NCBI GenBank assembly: GCA_963575745.1
Contig: CAUYUJ010017827.1
Coordinates: 152,501-216,500 of the forward strand
Source: Prorocentrum cordatum
Taxonomy: Eukaryota; Sar; Dinophyceae; Prorocentrales; Prorocentraceae
Reading direction: 5' to 3'
Length of the DNA stretch: 64,000 nucleotides
Shown: positions 12,240 to 23,745 of the stretch, piece after piece
Layout: each line of letters opens with the position of its first letter
Numbering within the stretch: the first letter of the stretch is position 1
Notes under the pieces: generated by a model
What the model saw: the letters and a program-made list of their open reading frames with translations, nothing else
The model's database searches: none
What the model was told of the DNA's origin: nothing
Translations under genes and position numbers: made by a program

Positions 12240-13010
12240 CAGGTCGAAGATTGTTCCCATGACGGGCCAGGGCGGCCCCCAATATTGGCTTAGCGGACCC
12301 CGAGGCTCGCCAATGGGGGGGCCCAAGATGCACCAAGAGGACTCCAAGATTGGCCAAGATGGGCCAGGAGGGTTCCAGGACGGGCCAAGCCAAGGGCCAG
12401 GGGGGACCTCGCAAAAGCCTTCCCCAGCCTGCCCAAGAGGACTCCAGGATGCCCAAAGGACGCTCCAACGCGCGCGGGGCGGCTCCCAGACTACCCAAGC
12501 GGCCGCCGAGGCGCTTCCAAGAGCAGTCCCGAAAAGGCCCCCGCAAGGCAACCATCATATATTTTCCTGGCGGTGTTTGAAGATTGTCGGCGTTCTCAGC
12601 GCTTCGGCCTTCCGACACTCACAGGCGGCCCGCGGGGCCGCAGAGATCGTGCCCAGACGGCCCGAGAAGCCCCCAGGAGGCGCGCGGGACGACCTAAGGG
12701 GACCCCCAAGCAGCCCACGGGGCGCCCGGGCCGGCCCGAAGAACGCTCGAAGCGGGGCCCAAAAGACCCCCACCGGAAATCCGAACACCCCACCCCAAGA
12801 GGGCCCACATAATCCCACAAGAGGCCTCGAGGGGCCCCGCGACGAAACTTCCGGGAGGCCCCCAGCGGCCCTTAAGCAGTCCCCAGCAAGCCCACACGAA
12901 GCGCCCAAGGGACCTTCAAACGGCCCGGCCCCCAAAAAACAACAATCTTGCCCCCGAGAGCCCCCCCCGGAAGTTCCGCGCGAAGCCCCACAAACCATCC
13001 AAAAGACCTC
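12240..13010 (+). repeat. CCAAGAGGCCCC-type dispersed repeat, copy 1
   Basis: A degenerate array of CCAAGAGGCCC / CCAAGATGGGCC units surrounds a less repetitive core containing ATATTTTCCTGG and CTTCGGCCTTCCGACACTC (about 12557-12625). Related cores with the same flanking units occur at about 18770-18845 (inverted) and 52355-52430 (same strand), so this is one copy of a dispersed family. Open frames are translations of the repeat. Confidence 0.7.
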
Positions 13011-15174
13011 GCGCCAACAGTCCAGGCAGGGCGGCGGGATGAACAAGAGGCCGCTGTATAGCATAGCGTTGGCCCGCAGCCGCTGGGGGAAGCTGAATTC
13101 GATGGGCCAATACTGGCGACCAGCGTACATCAAATTTGTAAAACCGCGCACTGTGTGACAATATGTTGTAATGGCTGCCACCTGGAATGTGCCCGCGGGG
13201 CCTCAAAGGCGAGAAAGCTTTACGTTGCGAGCAGCGCCTTCCAAACTCAGCGTTGAGTTTGCCCTGGCCGTGAAACATCAGTATTCAGTCAAAAATATGA
13301 GGGGCCCATCGCTGCTATCAACGATGTCCCTGACGAGCGCAGATAAAAACGAAAGCAATTCAAACCGAAGACATGGCGAGCCTAATTCCCATAGAGCGAA
13401 ACATATCTTCTCGAACGCCCTCCACTGATGTTGTGCTCTCAAGGTCGCCATGAAGTTGCAGCCTGCAGAACACTTTAGCGAAATGTGCATTCTCCGTGTC
13501 AGTGTGGCATGAATCCGCATCCATCGCGCTCAAGCACGCATCAATCCCACGAATACTACCGCAGAAACCAACATCATACAATCACTGTGGACCAGCATCA
13601 TCATCGACAAATTGTGGGCATGAATTCGGACTGTCCGGTCCAGAGAAGCTTGGAGGAGCCAGCGACGTCAAGGCGTCGGTCAATCCAGTATCATCATGAT
13701 CGGGGTCGGGCCCCTCGGCCTCAAACGGCGCGCCGCCATCAAGAGCCAACATTGGGTAGGCTCACGAAACAGATCCCGGACCTCACCAACCTGGAAGCGC
13801 AACAACTGACCCAAACGCGCTGGAAAGCGTGGATCTGCATCTGGCGTCGGGCAATCCAAGAAGGGCGCCGGGCAATCCAACAAAGGCGTCACGACGCCGT
13901 CGTCGACGTCTGGCGTCGGGCAATCCAGCAAGGGAGATAGCGTTGGACTTCGCCAGGCCCCTGGCCGAGCAAGGGAATCTTCATCAGAAATGCCATCTAC
14001 CATTTCGCCAAGACTGGTTTCGAGGCAACCCCAACCAGAGGCATCCACCATTGCAACAAGACTGGCTTCGAGTGGCCGCCCCGAAGCACGTTTGACAGGC
14101 AACGTGCAACTGGGCAGCTGAACAAGCGCAATGGCCGAAACAAGTTGGGCCCAAATGGTTATGGACAGCGGGGGGTGGGAATGCAGTAGACCTTGAGCAT
14201 TGGCTCGGTCCCCCGTCCACAATGTTCCACACGGTTTGGCGCACCAATGCCCCCAAATGTGATCCGGAAATCCCGAGATTTCGCGCATTGCCCTGATGAT
14301 GCGTTCCCACCCGACGACGCAATGCACTATATTTGTTTCCCGACGACGTGGGGCGAAGGATGAGGGAAAGGAAGACGGATGGCAACGGCGGAGGAGCAAC
14401 CCCAGACGGAAGACGAGGAGGTGGGAAGCAACAGCGGACGAACGCAACCCAGAAACATCGCTGTTCGCACCCTAGGTAAGGAGGGTGAGGATATGGAAGA
14501 TGAGGAGACAAAACGGGCCTGTCACTTGCACCGCTCTGGCTCGAGATTTCCTCGCGCGCCGATGCCCTGAGGCTCGACAGTTTCCACGAGGGGACGCATT
14601 GTTTCGGAATGGGGCGGTTGCTGGGAACGACGCCGCGAGTGACGCCCCGAAGCTGATCACCCCCAGCTGTCACGCATTACGAGAGCGGGGGGGATGAACA
14701 CTCTTGGGCAAAAAGCCGAAAACAAGGGAGCGATGGGCGTGTGAGTACGATGGATCACCATTGCTTTAAACGTCCCATTTGTAAAATCTACAAATGGCAC
14801 CAACACATCGAACAGTCATTGTTAACAACCGTGTAGTGGAGGTGGGGAGTAAAGTGATAGGGGAAGAAAATGTTTGACACATTGACCTCCGGGCCAAGTT
14901 GTGAAAATGTATCTTGCGAAAGCCCTGGCCTGACCGTCGATGACATTTTTTTTGTTCTGTCCGTCGTGTTTATGCACCCCTAACGCTTGGTTGTCCGCAG
15001 CCCCTCATTTGAAGAGAGTCCCACACCGTCGTGCGTGTATATCCCTACGACGATGTGAAACGCGTCGTCCAACATTTCTCCCCGAGGAAATGTTGGCAAC
15101 AACTTTAAAACAACTTGAAAACAACTGTTTCGAAACCAGCAACAAGAACTTTCAAACACTATGAAAAGAACGTT
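13011..15174. other. No supported gene; short tandem at 13840-13935
   Basis: The GGGCAATCCA unit repeats three times at irregular spacing between 13840 and 13935 (GGCGTCGGGCAATCCA in two of them), followed by a loose ACTGGTTTCGAG / ACTGGCTTCGAG pair. A 255-codon minus-strand frame (13680-14447) covers these repeats. I recognise no domain in it and do not call it. Confidence 0.45.
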
Positions 15175-15490
15175 TCGAGCTTCATGTATGTGTGTACGTG
15201 TGTGTGCGCTCGCAAAGATTGTATGGATGTGTATATGTATGTACGTATGTATGTAGATTAAAAATATGTACTTATGCGTGCACATGAGCATGCATGTATG
15301 TATGCCGGTATGTATGTATGTATGTATGTATATGTGTATGCACGTATAAATGTGCGTGTGTGCATGTGTGTATGTATGTATGTACGGATGTGTGTATGAA
15401 TGCGTGCGTACATATATGTATGTATGTACGTATGTCGGTGTGTGTACGTGTGCATGTGTGTGAATGTGTGCGCGTGTTTCTATCTATATA
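15175..15490 (+). repeat. TATG/TGTG microsatellite
   Basis: About 300 bases of interrupted TGTATGTATG units grade into TGTGTGCATG. Tyr/Val/Cys- or His/Thr-rich frames are artefacts. Confidence 0.85.
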
Positions 15491-16329
15491 TAATTTAGAA
15501 CCACGCGCAGCAATCCAGAAGTAAGTGTGTCGCTTGAGTTCTCTTTTCTTCTCTAGCCAACAACATCCCAGAAATAAAAAACACCGGCGAAAGAAAGAAT
15601 CACCGAGTTAAAAACCCAGCCGGCCTGACATATTAAAAACACCGGTCTTCAGCGACACCCGGTGTTTTCGGAGAGGGCGCTCGGATTGGAAAAGCAGCAT
15701 TGGGCCAAACTGCTACCGGTGCCGAGGCGGGAGCGAGCACTTTTGCCCGGATGGTATACATTCATACACCAAACGCACCACTGCGGGGGCGCCGGGGAGG
15801 AGGGGGAGGCGGAGGCGGAAAAAGAGAGGAAGAGGAGGAGGAGGAAGAGGAGGAGGAGGAAAAGGGCTTGACAACAGAGCCGGCGAACATTTGAAATCAT
15901 GGACAGCGAAGCGGGCCCCGGCTGAACTCTTGCGCCAAAGAGGCTCCCAGTGAGCTACAGCTCACAACTCTGTGTGCTAGAGGCTGCGGCGCAGCAAAGA
16001 AAAAGAGGAACGGAGGAGAAGAGGAGGACGGAGGGCACCGGCGCCCTCCCAGCACTGGCGCGGGCCAGCAGCTCGGAGGGAGGGCAGAAAAACTCCATGC
16101 ATGGCGGGCACAACGCAGTTCGATGCCAAAACGGCATCTGAAAATTCAAACAACTCCAATGCTCAAAAACCCCGGGGAATCAAAACCCAGTCAGGCCCCG
16201 AGACCAGGTTCAAAACGCCTCCGCCGAGCCCCCGGCACCCACCCTCGGGGGCCGGCCACAAAAAGGCGCTCGACGGCCGAAAAAAAATTGGTTTGACCTT
16301 TCGAACCCACTTTTCGGAAAAAATCCCGA
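15491..16329. other. No gene seen; GGA microsatellite at 15795-15870
   Basis: The stretch contains a 75-base GGA/GAA microsatellite and otherwise unremarkable sequence up to the 3' side of the retrotransposon remnant. No domain or splice-supported exon was found. Confidence 0.4.
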
Positions 16330-17690
16330 ATTGAGAGGCGGAGCGCCTACTCCTCGGCGGCCGCGTCCACGCCCTCGTCCCGCGACTGCCCTCGACGTGC
16401 CTCGCTGCAGGACCCCTGCGAAGTCGTCGGCGGGGACGGCTCCATGGCGGCTCAAGTTGTGAGTGCGGTACAGCCCGTACACTCCGACTGCCCAGTTGGT
16501 GAGCTCGTCATCGGTCAGCCTGGGCCCCCCAATGCGGAAAAAACGAGCCAACGCCTGCTCGCGCTCCATCGGCGGTTCCTGTAGCAGCGACCGGACGACC
16601 CGGCAGGAAGCGAAGAGACGAATCGAGTCTTGGTCGTGGCCACAACCAAAGCGGCACCGCGCGGCGTGCCCAAATCGGGAGCCACTGCACCACCCATTGC
16701 ACCAGAGACGTAACACTGCCGCCCATACCCGCGGCTGGCACAAAGCTCCAATCCGCCTCAATGTCTCCGTAGCAGGATCAACGCGAAGGCGAGGAAGAAA
16801 CGCCAACGGCCAGTGCTGTAGCTTCCTTGTCAGCAGCGCTCGGAACTGCGCCCCCGGCGAAGGGCGCACATCTGCGCAGAGCTGCAGGGCCGGGTGCTTC
16901 TGCCACCCCAGCTGCTTGCGCCACTTTGGGTTGTCAGGGCCCCGGCCTCTGAGCACTTGAACGCGCTGGTGTGCCTCCTGAAGGCCAGGGATCGAAGCAG
17001 CTCGTTTCCAGCGTGTCAACCAGGCAACTCTGGCCAGCGAAGCGCCCACCGGGCTCTCCAGGGCGGCCACGAACAGCAGAACTGAGACCATGTAGACGCG
17101 GAAAGCTTTCATGGTGAGTAAGAGACCCGCGCCTAAAAGCCCCTATTGTTCCGCCCGCGCCGCTACCTTGAGCAAGGGTTTGCCCCATGCCAGCTGCGCG
17201 TTTCCGGGCCCCAAATAAACGCCCAGATACACTTGGCCGCGCTGGCAACTGTCATCCCGGCCCACCCCGGCGCGCGCCTGCGTAGCAAGGCCTTCGTGTG
17301 CTCTATCGCATCCGGGTCCAACGGCACGCTCACCGACTTCCCGACGTTGAGGTGCAGACCAGAGACGAGGGCGAACTCATCGAACAGCTGCTTCAAACGC
17401 TGTAGCTGCGGGCCTGCGCTCGCCAGCACCACCGCCAAGTCGTCTGCGAATGCGCGGTCGCAAGGCTGACGCATCGCGCGGCCGAGCTTCCTGAGGAACA
17501 GATCCGAGCAAGCGGCAAACAGCAAAGGCGATAAAGGACAGCCTTGCCGAATCCCCCGAGTCGTCGAAAAGCCTCTGAATCTCGCCCCCGCCAATGAGAT
17601 ATCACAGTATTTGTTCGTGTAGAGGGCGCCAATGAAGGTAAGCAGCCACGGCGGCCATCCCAAGTGCGCGCGCTTAGGTTCTAGTCGATT
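16330..17690 (-). mobile_element. Truncated non-LTR retrotransposon (reverse transcriptase, 3' part)
   Basis: The minus strand encodes the second half of a LINE-type reverse transcriptase that would copy its own RNA into the genome. The upstream frame (17663-17163) carries GIRQGCPLSPLLF (about 17561-17523) and the catalytic FADDLAVV (17450-17427), the double-aspartate motif of the palm. A second frame (17112 onward) begins near MKAFRVYMVSVLLF and holds the thumb-like region and a Cys/His cluster, CRFGCGHDQDSIRLFASC (16656-16603). The frame changes between about 17165 and 17112, so the copy is frameshifted. The fingers, any endonuclease and all sequence upstream of about 17690 are missing, which is typical 5' truncation. 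RTs of this style are abundant in dinoflagellate genomes. The coding match fades near 16335. It is very probably inactive. Confidence 0.85.
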
Positions 17691-17814
17691 CCGACGACGG
17701 TGTCTATTTCCATGGGACCTTTTCCATGTGGTATTCTGGGTTCCTCCCTTTCACCCATGCGTGATTTTCGGGCGGATGCGGCGAAGTTCAAGGAAGGGTT
17801 TGGCATGTAGCGTA

Positions 17815-17817
17815 CCA

Positions 17818-17866
<49 letters not shown>
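17815..17866 (+). repeat. GAC microsatellite
   Basis: About 15 GAC units run with few interruptions just beyond the 5'-truncated end of the retrotransposon. Confidence 0.9.
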
Positions 17867-17939
17867 ACCACCGACGATCAGCATCATTATCACCTGGTCC
17901 ACGTGTGCGGGAGAGGCGTTTCCGGAGCGTCTTGCAGGC

Positions 17940-18990
17940 GTCATGGGGGCGTCCTCGGGCCTCGACATTGGGTGGGTGTCGGGGGGTGCAGCCAGGGCCA
18001 CGTGTTCCGAAGGGCTGTTCCGGAGCATGGAGGACGAAGGGCTTCTGGCGGGCTTTTGAGGGTCTGTGTAGGAGGCCTCCTGCGAGCTCGGTGGGGGTTT
18101 CTCGGGAGCTTCTCGAGTCTTTCTGGAGCTCTTTTGGGGGCTTCTTGGGGCGTCGTGGAGGGCTCCTGGGAGTCTCTTGGGGCCTCCTGGGTGCCTCTTG
18201 GGGCAGAGTGCGCCTCTGTTCGGGCATTTGGGGGGCTCTCTGGAGCCTCCTGGGAATATCTTGGGCCAGCTTGGGAGCCTCTGGGGGGGTCCTGGGCCCC
18301 GTCTGAACCCTCTTGGAGCCCTCGAGGACCCTCCGGCCCCCCATGCGAACCAAAGGACTGAGTTCTGGGCACATCCCGCCACCGTGTCTGGGTTGTGGGT
18401 TAGAGGCTTCTCGGATGTTCGCTGGGATGATATCGTGGGATGCATTTCGGGGGGCCTTTTGGAAGCAGGTTTGAAGCCTCCACGGGGGCGTTGTGGAGCT
18501 TGTCGGATCTCTCTTAGGCATTTTTGGGGCCTCTTTGGAGCCTCTTGGAGCCACTTAGGGTCCTCTTGAGGCCTCCTGGGGGCCTCTGGGGGCGGGAAGC
18601 TCGAAAGGTCGGTTCGCGTTCCCTCTCTTGGACCCATCTTCGAGCCGTCTTCAGGCCCTCTTCAGGCCCTCTTGGGGGTCTCTTGGGCCGATCATGCGCC
18701 CCTCTTGGGCCGTCTTGGAAGCCTCTTGGGGGCCTCTTGGGGCGAGTTTGGAAGCTTCTTGGGCAATCTTGGAGTGTCGGCCACTCGAAAACGTGAGAAA
18801 ACGGAGTATATGGGAAAACAACATGAAAATCAATGGTTTTGGCGTCTTGGGGCTCTCTTGGAGGTGCTCGCGGAGCGACCTTCGGGCCTCTTGGTGGCCT
18901 CTGACGCCGATCATGGGACCATCTTGGGCGGCTTGGAGCGCTCTTGGGCCGTCTTGGCGGCTTCTTGCCGTCTCCAGAAGCCTAGGTGGA
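17940..18990 (-). repeat. CCAAGAGGCCCC-type dispersed repeat, copy 2 (inverted)
   Basis: More than 1 kb of degenerate GGGGCCTCTTGGGG units is the reverse complement of the units in copies 1 and 3. An AT-richer core at about 18770-18845 (ACTCGAAAACGTGAGAAAAC, then AACATGAAAATCAATGGTTT) matches the inverted core near 52360-52430. Long Trp/Gly/Leu-rich frames here are not genes. Confidence 0.75.
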
Positions 18991-19221
18991 CGCCTCGGGG
19001 AAGCGGAAAAAGTTCCGCGACTCCGAAAACGGGCTCCTGAATGCCAAAAATGGCCCCAGCAGCCCAGAGGGCAAATTCGGTTGCGGGGGGGGTGTTTGGG
19101 AAAAGTGTGCGACCCCGGGCCGCGGGGCCCCGGACGCCGCTTATACTATATACGTGATAGTATGTGTGTGCATGTATGGTTCCAGAGACACGTTCTACGT
19201 TTATAGGTATCATGTATGTAT

Positions 19222-21674
19222 TCACTTTTCTCCCGCGCCTGGGCCACCCCTGATCCACGGCGGCCTGCCCACGCGGCGCAGGTGGCGCGTGGCCGCCTCG
19301 GCGGCCGCAGCAGTGAAGGTGGCGTTCACGCCCTCACGGTACCACTGCGTCGCCACCCACTTCTTGCCCCCGCGCAGCGGGCAGGCGCTGTGCACTGCGC
19401 CGGCCCCCGCCGGCGCTGCGCGCCCGTCGCGGTAGGTGAACACGAGGAGGTCTCCACGCCGGGGCGCGATCTTCAGGGCGCCCTCCATGAACGAGGTGGC
19501 GCCCCCCCGCCGCGCCGCTCGGCAATACAGCAGGCTCGTGGCGGCGCGCTCCCCGATTGTGTACGGCTCCCCGAGGCAGGCCCCGTCGCAGTGCATCCGG
19601 AACTCGTCCCCGTCGTCCTTGTAGAGGTTGACGCTCATGGGCTCCTGCCCCTCGGGGTGGACGTCGTAGCCCGTGAGGTTGCGGACCACCGCGAACATCC
19701 GGGCGACTAGGGGGCCCAGCTCGGAGTCTGTGTGCGGCGCGGGAGGCTGGATGGCCGAGGATCGGCGGCGCGTCTGGGGGGCCCAGAAGGCGGCGGAGCT
19801 CCTCAGAAGCCCTCCGGTCTTCTGAGAAGTTGTGTGTCTTCGGGAAGGATCAGACAACTTCTCTGAAGGCCCGAGGCCTTCCGAGCCTTCCGAGGCCTTC
19901 CGAGCCGCTGGTGCCTTCTGAAGGCCCGCCCCCCCTGGGGAAATCGATAGGTACCGATATCTCCACTCCCCAGACCTCTCCCGGGGTGCGTTCGGACCAG
20001 GACTTCGAGGCGAATCCAGCGGTGGCGACGAGGGCCTCCCAGGAGGCCCCGACAGGGGGAACGCGAGGCAAGCCCGTCTTGACCCCCGGACGCGCCGCCG
20101 AGCGGAGTAGGAACGCCGAACCTGCGCGTTGCCGGCCCTGCCTCGGTTGTTGTTGGTCTCCACCTCCGCCCTCCGCATCTCGGACTCTGCGCCGCCCGCG
20201 CGCACGAGGGCCCGGCACTCGGCCCTGGAGGCGAAGCCGCGCGCGAGCGCCACCAGGGGAGACTCCCGCACGACCTCCACACGGAGGGCCTGCGCCTCGG
20301 GGGGCAGCACGGTGCCGCTGCCACTGCCTGGCGGCCCTCTCCCGGGGCGCCTTCCGACCCGGATGTCGAGGCGAAGGCAGCCGTGGCGACGAGGGAAGCG
20401 CAGGTGCATGAGCCCGTTTGTGTGCCATTCGCGGTGGTGTCCATGACCGGCCCCGCCCTCCATCCCCTCCCCTGATCACCTCGCGATTCGCGCTGGCGTC
20501 GTCTGGGGATGAGCCATTCTTGAGCATTCCCAGACGTCGCCAGCGCGAATCGTGAAAGGACCAGCCCCCTCCGCTCCCCCATATCGGACACGCCGATCAC
20601 CGCCAAGGGATTCAAAAACGGTTTCCAGGGATGTCGAGGCGAATGCAGCCGTGGCGACCATGAAAACGTAGCGGTATCGGTAGCTTTTTCTTTCCTCCCC
20701 TGAGCCGGCTGCACGCAAGAGTGACCCCAATAGGCAAGAAAGACCTCGGGTGTGCGGGTTTGGGGGGCCGCGGGGAACGCCAATCCAAGCGCGCAAGCCA
20801 GTACACGAGGGACCCATGTGGGCTCGCAGTACAGGTCATTCCAGCGAATGGCCACCCTTCGGGCGTTGGCAGAACTGGGTTCAATGGGACCTGGTTCAAC
20901 GATGTGTACTGGGGGACCCCTGCCCCGTTCCACTATCCGGAACTGCCGTCACCCGAGACAACCCGATTACGGCAGACCTGGTGTAGTGACTCTGGCCAAT
21001 TTAGGGGCTCCGGGGCCCTACTACTAACTGGGTCCCCTGGGGCCCTGGCTGCACCCGAACCCTTACGTGTGCGCGACAGAGCGCCTCCGCCGCCCCAGGC
21101 GCCCCGCAGGCGGTCGCTGGCCCGGCGCCGCCGCCCGATGCCGCCTGGCAGACCTCCCCGCCGCCCTGCGCCGCTGGCGAGCCGCCGGCTGCGGCCCACG
21201 ACGTCGTGCGCTGCGGCGGCGTGCCGCCGCCGTCCTGGGCGCAGACGATCGGGGAGCAAAACGTGGCACAGACAGAAAGTGTCGGAGGTGCGCGCGGATG
21301 CCTTGGCTCAGCACTGGAGCCGCCTGGCGGAGCCTCCGGCGCCGCCCCTGGCGCGCTCCACGCTGCCAAGGTGGGGGGTCCGGCGCCGATCCGAGAAATC
21401 CGCGCGGACCTCCGCCTGTTTCTGCTTTTGCACCATTTTTGCTCCTCGAGACGAAGTCCCGGACGAGGTCGTCGTAGTTCCAGGGCACCTCGGCGCCGCC
21501 CCCGCGGCGGAACGCGGCCTCCGTGCAGGCGGCGAAAGCTGGGCCCGAGTCCGCGGAGAGCTCCTCCGCGCAAGCGCGCGCCGCGGCCCGCACGGCGGCC
21601 GCCGCGCCGTCCGGCGCGCGAGCGGCAGCCAGAGCGGGGCCGGCCGCAAGGGCGAAGGCGACGGCGCGCGGCAT
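19222..21674 (-). CDS. Prolyl 4-hydroxylase-like 2OG/Fe(II) dioxygenase, multi-exon
   Basis: Predicted 2-oxoglutarate/Fe(II) dioxygenase of the prolyl 4-hydroxylase alpha type, probably acting in the secretory pathway. Proposed exons are 21674-21453, 21234-21067, about 20316-20095 and about 19746-19222. Exon 1 starts MPRAVAFALAAGPALAAARA, a likely signal peptide. Intron 1 is GT-AG and phase 0. Exon 2 ends at a strong GTAAGG donor (21066). Exon 3 carries VEVVRESPLVALARGF, the start of the catalytic fold. Exon 4 carries the iron ligands: His-x-Asp in HCDGAC (19593-19585) and the distal His in HSACPLRGGKKW (19392), followed by a Lys (19365-19360) placed to bind 2-oxoglutarate. The exon 2/3 junction phase and the exact start of exon 4 are unresolved. 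The N-terminal part resembles nothing I know. The oxygenase call is firm; the substrate is unknown. Confidence 0.85.
19796..19930 (+). repeat. HP2 repeat (CTTCGGGGAAGG family) in intron 3
   Basis: A set of TTCTGAGAAG, CTTCGGGAAGG and CTTCTGAAGGCC motifs about 130 bases long lies inside the oxygenase gene's third intron. Related copies lie at 43315, 55441 and 62262. Confidence 0.65.
19951..20055 (+). repeat. F repeat in intron 3
   Basis: The segment GTACCGATATC, CTCCCGGGGTGCGTTCGGAC, then CAGCGGTGGCGACGAGGGCC recurs at 20336-20402 and 20622-20695 (both in intron 2), and at 39629-39728 and 55705-55800. Confidence 0.65.
21252..21445 (-). mobile_element. HP1 hairpin element filling intron 1 of the oxygenase gene
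   Basis: This 194-base element has imperfect arms of about 54 bases. Each arm begins GGAGCAAAA and contains CGGAGGT(G/C)CGCGCGGAT. The centre holds CCTCCGGCGCCGCCCC and CCTGGCGCGCTCC. It occupies 194 of the 218 bases of the predicted intron (21452-21235). The same core recurs at 32642, 38803, 47290, 53752 and 54140. Confidence 0.8.
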
Positions 21675-23229
21675 CCGGCCGCCAGCCCGAGCCCGAGCCC
21701 GAGCCGCGCTGCGCCGACGTTCCCAGCGGGCGCCCCTGCCGAAGGTGCCGGCCTCGAGCAAAAAAAGGGCTACGATAAGGGGGCGGGGAGAAGGCGGATG
21801 ACCTAGTGGGGCAAGGAGGTCGCTTTTTTTGACCTCGACCGGCCTCACCACAAATGCCAACAGGCGACCACACATAGCATCTGTGGGAAATGCTGTGAGC
21901 TTGAATGCACCGTGCAGCAGGCGCAGCAACAGAAAAAGTGCGATCAGCGACGGCGCCGAAAGCACCCTGGTGACGGGCAAGGAGTTGGCGGCGCGCACAC
22001 TGGGCTAGGGGGAAGGGGGAAGGCCTCTTGGAAGGAGCCTGCTTCTCAGAAGGCGCAGGCCCCTACATCGATAGACAAGGCCCGAACCTTCTAAGAAGCA
22101 GCCTCCTCCTAAGAAGCCTCCCCCCCTTCCCCGACCCCCCTCTGCGCGCGGCCGAACGAGTTCCCTGTGAAACTCTCTGGCCCTCGGAGCCTCCACGGTG
22201 CCCTTCGAGATGGCTCGAGAAAGCTCCCACGCGCAAGAGAGGCCTCCAGAGATGGCCCTCAGGACGGCCCAGGAGGCCTGGAAGGCACCCACATCGGGCC
22301 CAAGAAGACCCACCAGACGCCTTCAAGAGGCTGAAGCTTCTCTCGGCTCCCTTAGGTTTGGAGTGATTGTCGCAGTCGCGCCGCTTCCATGAGACGCAGG
22401 GAGACGCCCCGCGCTGTGGTCGACGACCGCCGAAGAGGCCCCGAGAGGGCCCAAGAGGGCCACAAAGAGGCCTTCAAGCGGGCCGCCCCCCATGAGCTGG
22501 GGATGCCACCTTGTTGGATCTCGCAAGGTGCCCGGGAGCCCCTCCCCACAAGATGGCCTCCCAGACTCCCAACATGCACCCACGACGCCCCCAAGAGATC
22601 ATCAAGAGTCCCTCAGCTGGCCCCGAAAAAACACAGAGGAGCTTTAGTAGCAGTAGAAACACCATTAAGAGGCCACCCCTGAGGCTCTCAACAAACACCC
22701 AAGACGCCCCCGGGAGATCCTCAAGAGGCCCTCAGCTGGCTCCGAAAAACACCGAGGAGCTTTAGAAACACTATCAAGAGGCCACCCCCGAGGCTCTCAA
22801 GAGGCCACAAAGAAGCCATGTAACGTATGCGGAGGAAGTGGGGAACCAACCAGAAGCAACTACACGCAGGCGGCACGACGTGTAGTGGCAAACAACACAT
22901 GCAAAATGGTAAGCCGCGCATCTCCTCTGCTGGGGGTCGGAGGAATATCGAAACTACGTGTAGCCTCATCGATTCATATCGACCGGGCCAGAACCGATGG
23001 AAGCTAATACCAGCCAGACCCGAATGGATCCTGCTGTAGGCTTCTTTGAGTGGGCCCACGCTGGTCTGGGGCCTGCTCCGAAGAAAGGGCGCCCCTGATT
23101 GCGGCGGCCCGCTGCTCCAATTAAATTTGGTTTCGCTGCCGACCCTTCCACATAACGATAAGAAGGGTGTTCGTCGTTTCCGGTCTCTGGGGGCCGTCTG
23201 TGGGCCAGGGGGCCGTCAAACAACCGGCT
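21675..23229. other. No gene seen; remnant of CCAAGAGGCC-type repeat at 22180-22800
   Basis: The stretch upstream of the oxygenase gene has no recognisable exon. Positions 22180-22800 contain diffuse CAAGAGGCC units and a directly repeated block (CACCCAAGACGCCC...GAGGCCCTCAGCTGGC, about 22572 and 22696). Confidence 0.45.
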
Positions 23230-23745
23230 TGGGATGAAACGCCAACCCAGACACGCACACACGTGAACGCACACACACAAACACACACACACAATCCACA
23301 CACACACGCATGAAGACACACACAAACACAGGCATATACACAAGCACACACGCAGACACACAGACACGCGGACACTTAGACACACACACAGAGATACACA
23401 GAAACACATGCTCAGAATCACACAAACACACATACATACATAGATACACAAATATAAATTTATGTACACAAATGTATACACATGAAGACACCGACACAGA
23501 CACAAACACAAACTCTCACATACACACAACCACACACATACACTCATGCACCAAACAGCGCGCACACACAACATACACACACAAACGCACACACGCACAG
23601 GTACACACACACACGCACGCACGCACGCACGCACGCGCGCACGCGCACGCGCACGCGCACGCGCACACGCACACGCACACGCACACGCACACGCACACGC
23701 ACGCACACGCACACACGCACGCATGCACACACACACACACACTTT
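23230..23745 (+). repeat. CA microsatellite with ACGC blocks
   Basis: About 500 bases of interrupted ACACAC change to GCACGCACGCACGC and GCGCAC near 23615-23720. Both strands stay open as Thr/His or Cys/Val polymers. Confidence 0.95.

Noticed and set aside
13680-14447. 255-codon minus-strand frame considered as a transposase
   Set aside because: No DDE or helix-turn-helix motif can be placed, and part of it is a local tandem repeat.
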